Part shown: positions 1 to 10,328 of the stretch, one piece after another
Layout: each line of letters begins with the position of its first letter
Position numbering within the stretch: the stretch's first letter is position 1
NCBI GenBank assembly: GCA_031216915.1
Contig: CM062297.1
Coordinates: 832,923,337 to 832,987,336, forward strand
Reading direction: 5' to 3'
From: Pictodentalium vernedei
Taxonomy: Eukaryota > Mollusca > Scaphopoda > Dentaliida > Dentaliidae
Length of the DNA stretch: 64,000 nt
Program-made: the position numbers and the translations under genes
Notes under the pieces: model-generated
What the model was told of the DNA's origin: nothing
What the model saw: the letters and a program-made list of their open reading frames with translations, nothing else
Database searches by the model: none

Positions 1-716
1 ATAGGTTCGACTTTGTTTTTTCGTGCTGCCATTACGGTTGCAGACTGCAATGCTTCTGTTGTGACCGAGTTGTCTGCACAGAGGAGTTCGGCTGAAAAAT
101 CCGCAGAGCCAATTATGAGAGCAACGTTTCTTGGGCATCCACCTGCAATAGGGCAGATATTAAAGAACGCATCTATTGTCTCTAATATTGGTACAAACTT
201 CATGTGGCCAGTTAAACCTGCTTTCTGCTCATTTTCGCTCACGAGTGAATTATATATATTCAGATCACTGACTGTCTTTAATTTTGGCAATACAAAACCG
301 GACACGTGTGGATTAGTGAATGCTCTCAGGTCCTCTAATACTTCTTTGAATGATTCAATTTCATTAAGGCGAACGTACACTTTCATATCCTTCATCATTT
401 TCTTGGTCAGCGCATCAACGTATATATCTCTTATCGTTGCTTTTTGATTCGCTGGAACAGAGTCTTCCATGTCAAGAAGTAAAATATCGTTTCCCACATT
501 GCATGCAAGCTGCAGGCCTCTCAAGCCTTTTGCAGAGACAAGCCAGGATCTTGAAGGGAAAATTGATGGATGACACTCCTTTAGTGAATGTCCCAGAGCT
601 GGTCGGTCCGTTACCAAGCGCTTCGACATGCATCGTCGAATTCTGAAAACAGGATAAACACTGACCCGAAGTTGGAATAATTTAGGAAGTTGTTTAATGT
701 TACTGTTCAATGCCAT
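1..716 (-). CDS. CLYBL: CLYBL/CitE-like lyase (HpcH/HpaI aldolase family), 5' part, partial at left edge
   Basis: The minus-strand frame is open from an ATG at 716-714 to the left edge (about 238 codons). Motifs match the citrate lyase beta-like family: RSWL near the start of the domain, LLLDMEDSVP (acidic metal-binding segment), FVLPKLKT, FVPILET and GSADFSAELL. The first 30 or so residues (MALNSNIKQL...) are rich in Arg and hydrophobic residues with no acidic residue, like a mitochondrial targeting peptide. In animals CLYBL is a mitochondrial citramalyl-CoA lyase. A good splice acceptor (TTCTTCTTGCAG on the minus strand) lies just upstream of the ATG, so a 5' untranslated exon probably lies to the right. 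The gene continues beyond the window. This is the only clear host gene. The exact member of the CitE-like family is inferred. Confidence 0.82.
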   Translation of the reverse strand, partial: MALNSNIKQLPKLFQLRVSVYPVFRIRRCMSKRLVTDRPALGHSLKECHPSIFPSRSWLVSAKGLRGLQLACNVGNDILLLDMEDSVPANQKATIRDIYVDALTKKMMKDMKVYVRLNEIESFKEVLEDLRAFTNPHVSGFVLPKLKTVSDLNIYNSLVSENEQKAGLTGHMKFVPILETIDAFFNICPIAGGCPRNVALIIGSADFSAELLCADNSVTTEALQSATVMAARKNKVEP

Positions 717-1246
717 TTCTGAACTCTGCAAGAAGAAATAATTTCATATTAGACATACGGCACGAATATATTAATGACATGCTCCTTTTTTAGAAAAAAA
801 ATTACGTTTGGACCGCCAGCATCAGAATGTGGTTCAATGAATTCAGGAATAGGTTTTCACGAGAATCTAGGTAAAAGCATTTGAATTGTGTCCTTCTGGT
901 GATACTAAATGTATTGTTAACCGCTATTTTAACATGAATACAGTTCATTTCTTACCAACCCAAACACGTTATCCATCCATAAGTTTCATTTTCGAGAGCA
1001 CTCGGAAACTTATTTTTTCTTCACTCATTGGTAACATATAGAAGAGTGTCCCCACTGTCGCTACCTTGGGGGAGGAAGGGCGTTGCTATGAATAAACAGC
1101 TCTCAACAACAACAACAACAAAAATCTTCGAAGGTTTTGAAGTTCCCGACGACTAGCAGTCGTCAATCAATTTTTAACCCTTTGAGACTTTAATTATCTT
1201 GACGTTCAAACGTCACTGGGAATTCAGTTTCTTCAACGTTTATCAA
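717..1246. other. Upstream region of the CLYBL-like gene, no gene seen
   Basis: AT-rich sequence upstream of the CLYBL-like start. It should hold intron or 5' untranslated sequence for that gene. An AAC trinucleotide run lies near 1110. No other coding signal was found. Confidence 0.4.
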
Positions 1247-1540
1247 AATGCGACGTCAAACGTTGGAAAGTACAAATAACAAGAATTTTTTCTCATTAGG
1301 GATTATCTGGTTGAGAGCTAGATTATTTTTGGTGGTCTGAATTTGTAAATCAAAACTTGTTTTATTACAAATTATTGGAGAGTGCCTCTGGAAAATGCGA
1401 CGCCAAATGTTGGAAAGTTCAAATAAGATATTTTTCACATTAGTGATTATTTGGTTGAGAGCTAGATTATTTTGGGTGGTCTGAATTTGTAATTTAAAAC
1501 TGTTTTATTACAAATTATTGGAGCGTGCCTGCGGGTACTC
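1247..1540 (+). repeat. 147-bp tandem duplication with a distal inverted arm
   Basis: Two diverged copies start with AATGCGACG at 1247 and 1394 and share GGTTGAGAGCTAGATTATT and the end CAAATTATTGGAG. The sequence CAAATTATTGGAGAGTGCC (near 1370) recurs inverted at about 1562-1585, so the region could fold back. No coding signal. Confidence 0.75.
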
Positions 1541-1989
1541 TCAATTATTGGAGTCTGCCTGCGGGCACTCTCCAATAATTTGTAGTAAAACAAATTTAAA
1601 ACAAATTTATATAAACAAAATATTATTTGTGTTTAACTGAATGTGAAATATTAGCAAGGAAAGTGTTGGCTTTTGCTCTGGTATCCTCATTTTTTAAAGC
1701 CCTGATTGTGGCTTCCAGCACTCAACCAGTTAGGCCTATATTGCTATTTAAGCTGCGATAACATTTGACTCAACGGTTGTCACTGACCACTATTCCGGAG
1801 AAAATGGGAGCTTGAGGTTAAAACTTTAAACAATCGAAAAATAATAGCAAAACAAATCACCATAAAGTATCAACGCGCTGTTTGATTTCGTACGTTATAT
1901 TACGTACAAAGGAATCAAAGAGTTACAGAGTATACTTTGATGCCTGTGAAAAATAAATATATTGATGATGTGCAAATTGTACGTGGCTA

Positions 1990-2250
1990 CAGTACGTGGA
2001 GAGTGTATTATCACTAAATCACCCACATATTGGAGATTCCACCCGAGGAATAATTGCATTTTTTTGCAAAGCATAACCAGCACCAGCGAAGTTTCAGCCA
2101 ATGGACCTCCGGGTTAAACCCGAAGGTCCATTGGCCGAAATATTGCTTGTGTTTTTTATCGATATGTACACAATTTGAAAGTTATAGCTTGGGTGATAAC
2201 TCCACTCCGCGGGTGATTTAGTTACAATCCACTCTCCACGTACTGTATGT
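1990..2250. mobile_element. MITE-like foldback element
   Basis: Imperfect arms: ACAGTACGTGGAGAGTG, then CTAAATCACCC on the left, appears as the reverse complement near 2205-2250 (GGGTGATTTAG, CACTCTCCACGTACTGT). The centre is a near-perfect palindrome at 2098-2137 (GCCAATGGACCT / AGGTCCATTGGC). No open frame. This fits a small non-autonomous inverted-repeat element. Target duplications were not resolved. Confidence 0.55.
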
Positions 2251-2348
2251 ACAGTGAATATTTACAACATATTTTAGTTATTATTGATAAAAAACAAGTG
2301 TCCAGATTGAAAATTTGATACAGTGTTATTAGTTTGACGTTTGATGAA

Positions 2349-2398
2349 GTGAAAGCTGTTACGCGGCGATTACAGTCACAGCATAACAGCTTTCACGC
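2349..2398. repeat. Hairpin-forming inverted repeat
   Basis: GTGAAAGCTGTTA is followed after about 23 bases by TAACAGCTTTCAC: perfect 13-bp arms. Confidence 0.7.
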
Positions 2399-2399
2399 C

Positions 2400-2942
2400 A
2401 TTAAATGTCATGGGTTTGTAGAGTGTATTGTGTTAATTGATTTGACGCCATCTCAATGGGAGGTGTTGGGCAGTTTGACTGGCGACGTTTTTCGCTGACG
2501 TTTCAGAAATCCCAATTATTTAGAGATCAGGAGGGTAAATCCACACTACGTGAGTGGTTTTTTTCGGCAAATTACTCTATCTAAACCGCTTGTGAGACTT
2601 ATCCCATTTAGCCCTGCAGCTGTCGAGCAACAGGCGAGAAATAACGGCTAAATGTCAACAACAACGGTACACACATTTCAGAAATATTGCTTCGACATCT
2701 GCCGTATAAACATTAATGCTCACAACACCACCCCATGCATTGTGCCAAATTATGCACAAGAAAATGCTTTTGCACAATACATTGCAGAGAGGTAATGTGT
2801 CGCGAAAAAATCTCACATTTTAATCATTAGTTTGTTGATTGCGCCATGTGATATGTACTGGAAATATTATCTTGTAAACACTTTACCTAACACAAGTCGA
2901 CACGAACAAATAGATCTAAAATTAAATTTCAATTTTTGCCGG
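2400..2942. other. No gene seen
   Basis: Non-coding stretch with only short spurious reading frames. Confidence 0.4.
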
Positions 2943-3250
2943 AAAAACATAACCTACAACCCCCTTCGTGGAAAGAGTTCGTTCCAATGTGGAGTCATAC
3001 GCTATATTTTGAAGACAAAAAAATAATGAGATAATAATATTTGAATGACAATTTTTGTGGACAGTTTTGGCAGACTATACATTTTTATTTATGGCTGGGC
3101 GGGTCATTGGTCACAGTATTGGACTTTAACCCTTTTTCTAACACGAAAAGCAGACGGCACTAACAAACAAAATTCTTGAATAACTATTGTTTGCACCAAA
3201 AACGACGAGTTCGTTCCAATGAGGGGTCATAACCTATGTTTTCAAGACAA
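2943..3250. repeat. Two copies of the dispersed GAGCTCGTTCCAATGAG palindromic repeat
   Basis: A complete foldback unit lies at about 2943-3015 (AAAACATAACCTACAACCCC ... GAGTTCGTTCCAATGTGG ... CTATATTTTGAAG). A right half unit lies at 3205-3250 (GTTCGTTCCAATGAGGGGTC then CCTATGTTTTCAAG). The same unit recurs in the arrays at 45.24-45.88 kb and 51.73-52.24 kb. Confidence 0.65.
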
Positions 3251-3283
3251 AAAATGTCCCGTTCTGATCCGTACCATATGCAT

Positions 3284-3545
3284 GTCAAGACACTTAATTC
3301 CAATTGCCCATGTGGGGACACGTGCCGATATGTACAAAGGCGTATTGCACGTCGATGGTGTACTTGCCTTCAACCGTTGCTAACGCTGTTATCCCGGGGT
3401 AGTAAGTTGCAGAGGCAGACTGTTGCTCGCTGCTACTAGGTAGTTCTCGTACTCTGGCTTCCCCCACCCGTAAAACTCTTCGGCACGATAATACCCTAGC
3501 TGTTGGAAGTGTAGTTTAAACCTCAATAAACAAACAAACATTTAT
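3284..3545 (+). mobile_element. 5'-truncated, diverged SINE copy
   Basis: Similar to the 3' two thirds of the SINE at 3821-4191: CAAGACACTTAATTCCAATTG, then TGCACGTCGATGGTG, then GGCTTCCCCCACCCGTAAAA, ending in an AATAAACAAACAAACA tail. The tRNA-like head is missing, as expected from 5' truncation during target-primed reverse transcription. Confidence 0.75.
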
Positions 3546-3737
3546 TACACGTTTGTTCTATGAATTCCCCATCTACAGCAACACTAAACCACGCAGAAAA
3601 TGAAAATCTGTTCCGCACATCTGTGCGGAACGGAAATCTGTGACGGGCTAGTTTTATAAAGAAGTGAAATTTCACTGGAATATTCTACAAATCGTACACC
3701 GCAATTACAATTTGAATCGCTAGCGATTGCTAAAAAT

Positions 3738-3805
3738 CGTCCTCTGAGTTCCAATGTGTTCTATGTGCCAGTAGGCACATAGAACACATTGAAACTCAGG
3801 GGACG
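3738..3805. repeat. Near-perfect hairpin, 32-bp arms
   Basis: CGTCCTCTGAGTTCCAATGT...GTGCC is followed after 4 bases by its reverse complement with one or two mismatches. It directly abuts the target duplication of the SINE at 3821, so the SINE landed next to a strong cruciform-forming site. Confidence 0.8.
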
Positions 3806-3820
3806 ACATAGTAACACGGG

Positions 3821-4191
3821 GGCGCGGTGGCTCAGTTGGTAGAGGTGCAGGCTGCAAGGCGAGAGGTCCTCGGTTCGAATCCCACCTGCGGCAACCGCGT
3901 TGTGTCCTTGGGCAAGACACTTCACCCCGATTGCCTACACGGGGGCACGATGACGCTGTGTACTGAGGCGTACTGCACGTCGATGGTGCGCATGTCTTCA
4001 ACCAATCTAACCCTGCCTGTGCTGTGGTGCAGAGTTCAGAGTTACGATGTTGGAGAGCTGACAGCTGCTCGTCGTTGCTCGGTGGTTCTCTCCGGGTACT
4101 CCGGCTTCCCCCACCCGTAAAACTGTCACGGTCACGATTAGCCATTGTGCATAAGTATGTGACCTTAAACACCAATAAATAATAAATAAAT
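3821..4191 (+). mobile_element. Full-length tRNA-derived SINE with 15-bp target-site duplication
   Basis: The head has a pol III A-box-like TGGCTCAGTTGG and a perfect B box GGTTCGAATCC. A conserved body follows (TTGTGTCCTTGGGCAAGACA, TGCACGTCGATGGTG, GGCTTCCCCCACCCG), and the tail is AATAAATAATAAATAAAT. The direct repeat ACATAGTAACACGGG flanks it at 3806-3820 and 4192-4206, the mark of LINE-mediated retrotransposition. Reading frames across it on both strands are not genes. Related copies lie at 3284, 25506, 29553 and 30983. The central domain resembles ones shared among animal SINE families, but the family name is not assigned. Confidence 0.9.
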
Positions 4192-4206
4192 ACATAGTAA
4201 CACGGG

Positions 4207-4887
4207 TTCCCCTCGCAGATTTGGTTGGCGATAAAATGTGTTCTTTTTGTTGATAGTTGTCAAATGAAGTGCTGCGTGTAATTCTCAGAAATGGATACAT
4301 TCGCAGAACGTTAGTCCTGCCAGAGCTACTGCAATACAAATGAGCACGAACCGGCAAACGCCGTTACAAGGAGATGGGCACAGAATGACGCCTCCGACCA
4401 CGATTATTATGAGAAATGAACTCCACTTTTGTTTTTCAAATTGAAAAAATCCCTGAAACATCAGGTTTGGGCAAGAAACACACCTAATTCCATACTGCTG
4501 CTTCAACTGTCGTATAGATGCAGCACCGGATATTCTAAAGAGTTAAAACCAAGTAACATTCAATGGGAAATATACTACTGGTACTTTGTAACTGGGCTTG
4601 AAAATTATAGAAACACATAGCAGAAACGACTATTAGACTGTGGCCAAATGACCTCTGGGAAAAGAATCTCGACCAAAATTTTTCAGAAAATATTCTCAAC
4701 AAACATCTCTATACAGATACGAAAATTAAACGTCTTTCCACCCTATCAAATTTAATATCCATTTACTGGACTCTAACATACATGTGACGAGTACGTTAAT
4801 AAGAGTCAGTCACCAATCTCTGTCGGTATTTCGTAATGATTGGCTAAACAGACTATTTTTTATAAACAGTTAACAGACTTCCATACA
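4207..4887. other. Left flank of Polinton A, no gene seen
   Basis: Unremarkable host DNA up to the insertion site. Only short random frames on both strands. Confidence 0.4.
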
Positions 4888-4893
4888 TACAAT
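4888..4893 (+). repeat. Target-site duplication of Polinton A, left copy (TACAAT)
   Basis: TACAAT immediately precedes the element's terminal AGTAGG and is repeated exactly after the right end at 23339-23344. Six base pairs is the duplication length made by Polinton integrases. Confidence 0.93.
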
Positions 4894-5636
4894 AGTAGGC
4901 GACAATTGCCGATTTAAGGACAGATTTTACAAAAACTGTACACGTACACGTACATGTACGTGTACCGCCATAGGGATTCAGTGTTAAATTGTGTACAGAG
5001 TGTAAAAAATGTCGTTTTTTCATGGTGTCCCAGAATCGGCAATTGTGTTTGAGGCTCTCAGATCGCACTTTTGACGTTCAAACATCTGTTGGCGAACGAG
5101 TGAAATTCGAAACATCGCTCTGAAGGGAAAAAATGTATGAAATTTGAAGAAAATGTAAATTTAAAAATTTTTCTCAACGTTCCCATAGCGGATCAGACCA
5201 TCGATCTATCGTTGGTGAACGCAAGCAAAAAATGCTTTGTTGGTTCTAGGACAGCATCAAAAATGCGGTTTGTTGGTTCTGGGACACCGACGTTCGTCAA
5301 CGGCTGTTTGAAGAGTCGAGGGTGCGATCCGATCGGTGAAACCTATTTGCCGAATCTAGGACAGGGAAAATCAATCTCAAAACGTTTTCTCTACTTTCGC
5401 CAACGGCGTGAAGTGGGTGTAAAGTGAAGTTACTCGTCGAGGATTTTTTTATTTATTTTTTTAAACCGATTTCGGCCTCCGGTACATCAAAAAATGCGGT
5501 TTGGTGTTCTGGGACACCACCACGTTCGCGATCGCGTTTAGAACAGTCGAGGGTGCGATCCGATCGGCGAAAACGATTTGCCGATTTACCTCGCGAGTTT
5601 TGTGAGGTGAATCGTAATAGAATCAGTTTTGATGAG
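4894..5636 (+). repeat. Left terminal inverted repeat of Polinton A
   Basis: Matches the reverse complement of 22601-23338 along its length. It begins AGTAGGCGACAATTGCCG and then holds the palindromic run ACACGTACATGTACGTGT and the phrase CCATAGGGATTCAGTG, which also occurs in Polinton C's ends. Inside it, segments with GGTGCGATCCGATCGG and TCTAGGACAG are repeated. Confidence 0.93.
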
Positions 5637-5999
5637 TTTTCAATATTGCACTCTATGTAAATAAAAATCAAATGGTAAAATTGCTTTCCACTTAGATGGG
5701 TTTTAAGAGGTAAATTGAAATTTTAATTGACTCATGTCTCGGTTCAAGAGACATCAATAAAACACCTTTTGACGAGACACACTTCTAAATTGTTCCTATT
5801 CACAAAAGTGCATCTGTTTACTTCAAACAGTATTTTGTTCTTTTGATGATAAATTGTTTTTGTTTACTTCAAACAGTATTTTGTTCTTTGGTGATATGGA
5901 GGTGAGAATAATCGCCGAGGGCGATGCATTTTATCAATGGTTTTATTCCGTGAATGACTCTAAGTGTGTTATGTATTAATCAGAAATTGTGTTGTTTAA
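5637..5999. other. Spacer inside Polinton A with a short direct repeat
   Basis: No gene. TTTACTTCAAACAGTATTTT is repeated at about 5817 and 5860. Confidence 0.5.
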
Positions 6000-6670
6000 C
6001 TATTGCTTTTTCGACTGAAACGATTCCCATGTCAAAATATAGAAGAAATACCGTTGCTCTACATGCGAGTACTAACGCGGTTTTAACCCAAATATTACGA
6101 GATATTCTAGGAGTATTATTTTTTCCATATTTCTTTTTTTTGCAAAAAAATTCTCGCCAGAGAATTTCTTTAAAAAGATTTTTCAACTCTTGTGTTTTGA
6201 CTAAAACGATTTCCATGTAAAAATATAGAAGAAATACAGTTGCTCAACATGCAAGTACTAACGCGGTTTTAACCAAAATATTACAAGATATTCATGGAGT
6301 ATTATTTTTTTATATTTTTTTTTTTTGCAAAAAAATAGAATTTTTTTAAAAAGATTTTTCAACTCTTGTTTTTTGACTGAAACGATTTCCATGTAAAAAA
6401 ATAGAAGAAATACCGTTGCTCAACGTGCGAGTACTAATGCGGTTTTAACCAAAATATTATGAGATATTCATGGAGTATTATTTTTCCTATATTTTTATTT
6501 TTGCAAAAACATTCTCGGCAGAGAATTTTTTTAAAAACATTTTTCAACTCTTGTTATTTGACTGAAACGATTTCCATGTAAAAATATAAAAGAAATACTG
6601 TTGCTCAACGTGCGAGTACTAACGTGGTTTTAACCAAAATATTACGAGGTATTCTAAGAGTATTATTTTG
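6000..6670 (+). repeat. Tandem array, about 180-bp period, inside Polinton A
   Basis: GACTGAAACGATTTCCATG or a close variant occurs at 6013, 6199, 6375 and 6560 (spacing 186, 176, 185). Each is followed by TAGAAGAAATACNGTTGCTC and GTACTAACGCGGTTTTAACC. That makes about 3.7 copies. It is absent from the matching part of Polinton C, so it arose or was lost after they split. Reading frames within it are not genes. Confidence 0.85.
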
Positions 6671-7015
6671 AGAATGACTTCAAATGTGAGGAAAATAACT
6701 ACCTGTATGATTTAACACTTTTAAAACGTTGTATTTATAGATGTTTATTTGAGACTAACTCTAAGTTTCTCATTGTTGCAAATAACTGTTGATGTGATCT
6801 TTAACACGTTCGAGGGCAAAAACGCATTTATCAAGGTTTTATTTTGTAAAATGTTTTTCCTTAACTGGTTTTAGTTATTATATTAAAGACAGAAGATTTT
6901 TATTTACTTAAAACACAAAACATAAAAATATTTATACATTTAATTGTGAGAATAATAAAATAACTCACGTTAGCATACTCTAAAGGAAATATTAATAATT
7001 TTAGAAAACGAAAAA
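6671..7015. other. AT-rich spacer before the first Polinton A gene
   Basis: No gene; A/T-rich leader with ATTTAATTGTGAGAATAATAAAATAA just before the first start codon. Confidence 0.4.
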
Positions 7016-7911
7016 ATGTTTTTACACATCACAGATTCCAAGCGGAGAGATCAGCTTCTCAACGAATATCAACGACTCAAGAAAAGCTTCCAATCCTCTG
7101 ACAGAAGCAGGCGACTTGGAGATATGGAATTAAGATGCTAAACCACAAAATTATTTAAACCCATAACGGAGGTTCAGGAACGAAGTAAGAAAGAGATTGT
7201 TGATGAATTGAAGCCCATAAAAGAAAGTTCTTTGAGAACGGGTTCGTTGCCCGGCAGTTTTACAGGAGGGTTTTCATTTCAAAGATCATCATCGGATTAA
7301 GTTCCCGTGAGAATCGAAACCGACGTGAGTGAAAGCGATGATGCGGCTTCGACTATCACCACTGATAGCTTTGTGTCGTCCAAGTATGGTGGTAAGAGAG
7401 ATCTGTTGTGTGGAATTTATAAGGATTCTGATGGTAGAACTTTTGTAGGTGACACCGAAGTGCAAGAGGATGAGATAATTTAATCGTCGGTTCGAATAGG
7501 TACGAATTAACACAAATTTCTCCTTTTGACAAGCTTGGAGATTACACGGGTTGGGATTTTGACAATTACGGTGACATTCTAGTTCAGACCCACGCCATGA
7601 AGAGAAATAACGATGCCAGAGAAACGAGACCCAAAGCCAATAGAGGTTACAAGTGGACGAAGGTGGGGAAACCCATATGGGATATGAATAAGAAATTCGT
7701 CGAATCGGTGACTGGCAAAGGGGTGAGAACCACTTTTCTTCCAAGCGATTCTAACGCTCTGTCGCAGAGATTGAGATTGTTGATGGCAAGTAGACACGCT
7801 GGTAATACTGGGTTAGATAATGAGATAGTGAGCATATGCGATAAATTGTTGAGGAAGAAGGGTTTGAATAAACACGATTATAAAAGGCTGATGAACGCAT
7901 TGAAGGATTGA
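7016..7911 (+). pseudogene. Conserved Polinton protein with DUF8207-like C-terminus (broken)
   Basis: Homologous to the better copy in Polinton C (54932-55843). Starts at ATG 7016 and has early stops (TAA after ELRC, TAA near 7297) and a frameshift near 7480. The C-terminal 104 codons (7597-7911) remain open and show NKGYKW-like NRGYKWTKV, KPIW, GKGV and LRLLMASRHAGNTG-type segments. These patterns fit the DUF8207 family found beside invertebrate Polintons. Its function is unknown; a virion or assembly role is only inferred from context. Confidence 0.7.
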
Positions 7912-8056
7912 TATATATATAATAAGTAGAGAGAACAAACAAACAAAAAATATATAAAATAAAACAGTAAATTTTACACTAGAAAATAATAAAAAGTATT
8001 TAAACAACAAACGAATTACCAGTGAAAAAAAACAAAATATATTATAAAATATTAAT

Positions 8057-8437
8057 ATGTTGGTGGTAAAGAACAGGGGATACATTAGAACTTATGTTCA
8101 AGGCGGTTCTAGCATCGTCGATTCTATAATGTGAGCGTTCACAAGCGATGCAGGTAGAAAACTCGCATTGACCGCGTTTGAGGTCAGTAAGAAGATGGCT
8201 TTGGATGGTGGTAAGAAAGCCGCTTCTGAAGCTAGTGGTAGGATAGCTTCTGTGGCTGGCAAGAGGGCAGCCGACACATTGATCGACAAGTTGATCAGTC
8301 TGCCGGCGAAGCGAGCTACGTTAGAATGATCGCCGAAAAGTTGGAAAGATTATAAGGAAGCAGTGGTACCCAAACAAGATTTAGCCAAAATGACGAGTGG
8401 ATCTGGATTGAAGAGAACTCGCGACGGTGTAATATAA
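8057..8437 (+). pseudogene. Small basic Ala/Lys-rich Polinton protein (two TGA stops)
   Basis: Frame-preserved homologue of the intact 126-residue gene in Polinton C (56002-56382), with the same 381-bp length. It is broken by TGA at 8132-8134 and 8327-8329, both where the relative has CGA. The product has an Ala/Lys-rich middle (KKAASEASGRIAS-type) likely to be helical and basic. It may be a nucleic-acid-binding virion protein, but this is inferred from composition and its place before the ATPase gene. Confidence 0.65.
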
Positions 8438-8551
8438 ATAAATAATAATATTTATAAAAAACTGAGTTTGAAAAAACATAAAAACTGAGTTTGAAAAAAC
8501 ATAAAAAAATTTGTTTGAAAAAATCTAAAAATAACAAAAAAATAAACAAAG

Positions 8552-9370
8552 ATGAACATTAAAGATATGTCTTGGAACGACGCTGCGACCAAGAGGTCGA
8601 ATAACAAGTTCTTTCCCAAAAGCATAAGAGGCTTGATAGTGGGGAAATCGAATTGTGGAAAAACCAATCTGTTGATGAATCTGTTGTCGCAACCCAACTG
8701 GTTGGATTACGACAGATTATTCATGTTTGGCAAGAGCTTGTTTCAACCCAAATACAGATTGCTTCGAGAGTGCATGGATCGTAGATTGCTCAAGGACGTC
8801 ATAGCCAGAATCTTTGACAGTAGGGAGGAATTCGACAAACATGAAGCTTTTCTTTCGACAATTTTGGACGGTGCGGCGATGGAATTGATGAAGAGAAATG
8901 CATCTTCGAACGTCGAGTGTCGATTTTATGAGAACACTAGCGACGTTCCGGATCCTAGAGAATTGAAATCGGAAGATAAGAATCTCATGATTTTCGACGA
9001 TCTGCTTTTGGAGAGACAGAACTGATGCGAATCGTATTACATTGGGAGTTGTCATAGCAACGTGGACTGCTTTTACCTGTCGCAGAATTATTTTTGATTG
9101 CCCAGACAGGCGATAAGGGAGAACACTAATTTACTGTGTCTCTTTTGCCAGGATCTCAAGAATCTCAATCACATCTACGGTGATCACGTCGCAAACGACA
9201 TGAGCGTGGCGGAATTCAGGAGATTCTGCAAGAGGATTTGGGATGGAGGACTTTACAATTTTGTCATGATCGATTTGACTAGCAAATTTAAACGCAGAAA
9301 ATATCAGTGTGGATTCGACAAGTTTTATGTTTCTGATGATAATAAGATAAAGAGAGAAAACAAAAATTAG
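8552..9370 (+). pseudogene. FtsK/HerA-type DNA-packaging ATPase (two TGA stops)
   Basis: Walker A GKSNCGKT at residues 31-38 and Walker B LMIFDD followed by a polar-rich stretch. The downstream part has FYLSQNY (sensor-like) and a conserved NLNHIYGD region. This matches the genome-packaging ATPases of Polintons and related double-jelly-roll viruses, which pump DNA into capsids. The frame is kept for 273 codons but interrupted by TGA at 9023-9025 and 9095-9097. Polinton C has CGA at both sites, so these are recent C-to-T losses. The N-terminal 157 codons, including Walker A and B, remain uninterrupted. Confidence 0.88.
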
Positions 9371-9431
9371 AAAATAATAAATCATCAAATAATTTAGTTT
9401 TGAAGAAATAAAAATAAAAATTAAAAATATA

Positions 9432-10184
9432 ATGTTCGAACAAGGAGAATTGTTAGGACAGATAGCCGAGATTACAGCTGCAAAACAATCCATTCAAATC
9501 GTGGCGAGTGGCGATTTGACTCGATTTGCGACGAAATTCGAACCTTCCATCCAATTGAATAGAGAGAAAAGATACGAGATGGCGTTGGTGAATCTGGAGA
9601 CTTATTATTCGTTTCCCAACGTCACCGAAAAAAATAACTCGTTCAACTATTTCGACAGAGTGGATTGGTTGGAGATTCAAATTCCCAAAAGAAGTTACAA
9701 CATAGACAATTTGAACAATTACATTCAGACACGAATGAAGACGGATGGAAATGGAAGCAACAAGATCAGACTCGCTCCCAACCCTAATACCTTACAGACG
9801 ATGTTGGATTTGGAAGATAATTTTCGAGTGGATTTCAACCCGAATGATTCTGTAGGCAAGATACTGGGATTCAATCGAAAGATGTATCGAGGCCACACGG
9901 AATCTAAAAATATGGTTGACATTCTTGCAGTCAATAGCATTCTGGTGAACATGGACGTGATTGCTGGAAGCTATGTGAATGGTAGTGCTCAACCGACAGT
10001 CTATTCCTTCTTTCCAAACGTGTCGCCAGGTTATAAAATCGTGGAACGACCTCGAAATTTAGTTTATCTACCCGTGATTTTAGACATGTATAGTCTGAAA
10101 ACCATGTTGACGGATCAAAATGGTGAACTGTTAGATCTTCATGGAGAGAGGGTGACTATACGATTTCACATAAGAGAAATATAA
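9432..10184 (+). CDS. Penton-like minor capsid protein (single jelly roll)
   Basis: Open frame of 250 codons, the only fully intact core gene of Polinton A. It contains segments typical of the Polinton minor capsid (penton) family: YEMALVNLETYYSFPNV, NTLQTMLDL, VDFN...GKILGF, VNSILVNMDVIAGSYVNG, YSFFPNVSPGYKIVERP and the end HGERVTIRFHIREI. In adenovirus-like particles the penton closes the five-fold vertices. It lies downstream of the ATPase gene, in the same orientation, with a 61-bp AT-rich gap. The orthologue in Polinton C (57374-58129) carries two frameshifts. Confidence 0.85.
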   Translation: MFEQGELLGQIAEITAAKQSIQIVASGDLTRFATKFEPSIQLNREKRYEMALVNLETYYSFPNVTEKNNSFNYFDRVDWLEIQIPKRSYNIDNLNNYIQTRMKTDGNGSNKIRLAPNPNTLQTMLDLEDNFRVDFNPNDSVGKILGFNRKMYRGHTESKNMVDILAVNSILVNMDVIAGSYVNGSAQPTVYSFFPNVSPGYKIVERPRNLVYLPVILDMYSLKTMLTDQNGELLDLHGERVTIRFHIREI

Positions 10185-10328
10185 AAAGCAAAAAAATATA
10201 TATTGTGTATATATATAAATAAGAAAATAAAATAAACGCAATATTAATTTACAAAAATTATTTAATATATATAATTATCATTAAAACAAAAAAAAACAAT
10301 TGAACAAAATATATTTAAAAAAAGAATT

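Noticed and set aside
13..646. Two plus-strand open frames at the left end
   Set aside because: They are shadows of the minus-strand CLYBL-like gene, which has clear family motifs in one unbroken frame.
3827..3892. tRNA gene
   Set aside because: A and B boxes are present but the stem pairing is poor and a SINE body and tail follow; it is the SINE head.
3720..4175. 151-codon minus-strand frame
   Set aside because: It runs through the SINE and has no family signal; the same happens in the other SINE copies.
5137..5671. Open frames within the Polinton A inverted repeat
   Set aside because: They are repeated in the other TIR and follow its internal repeats; no protein family signal.
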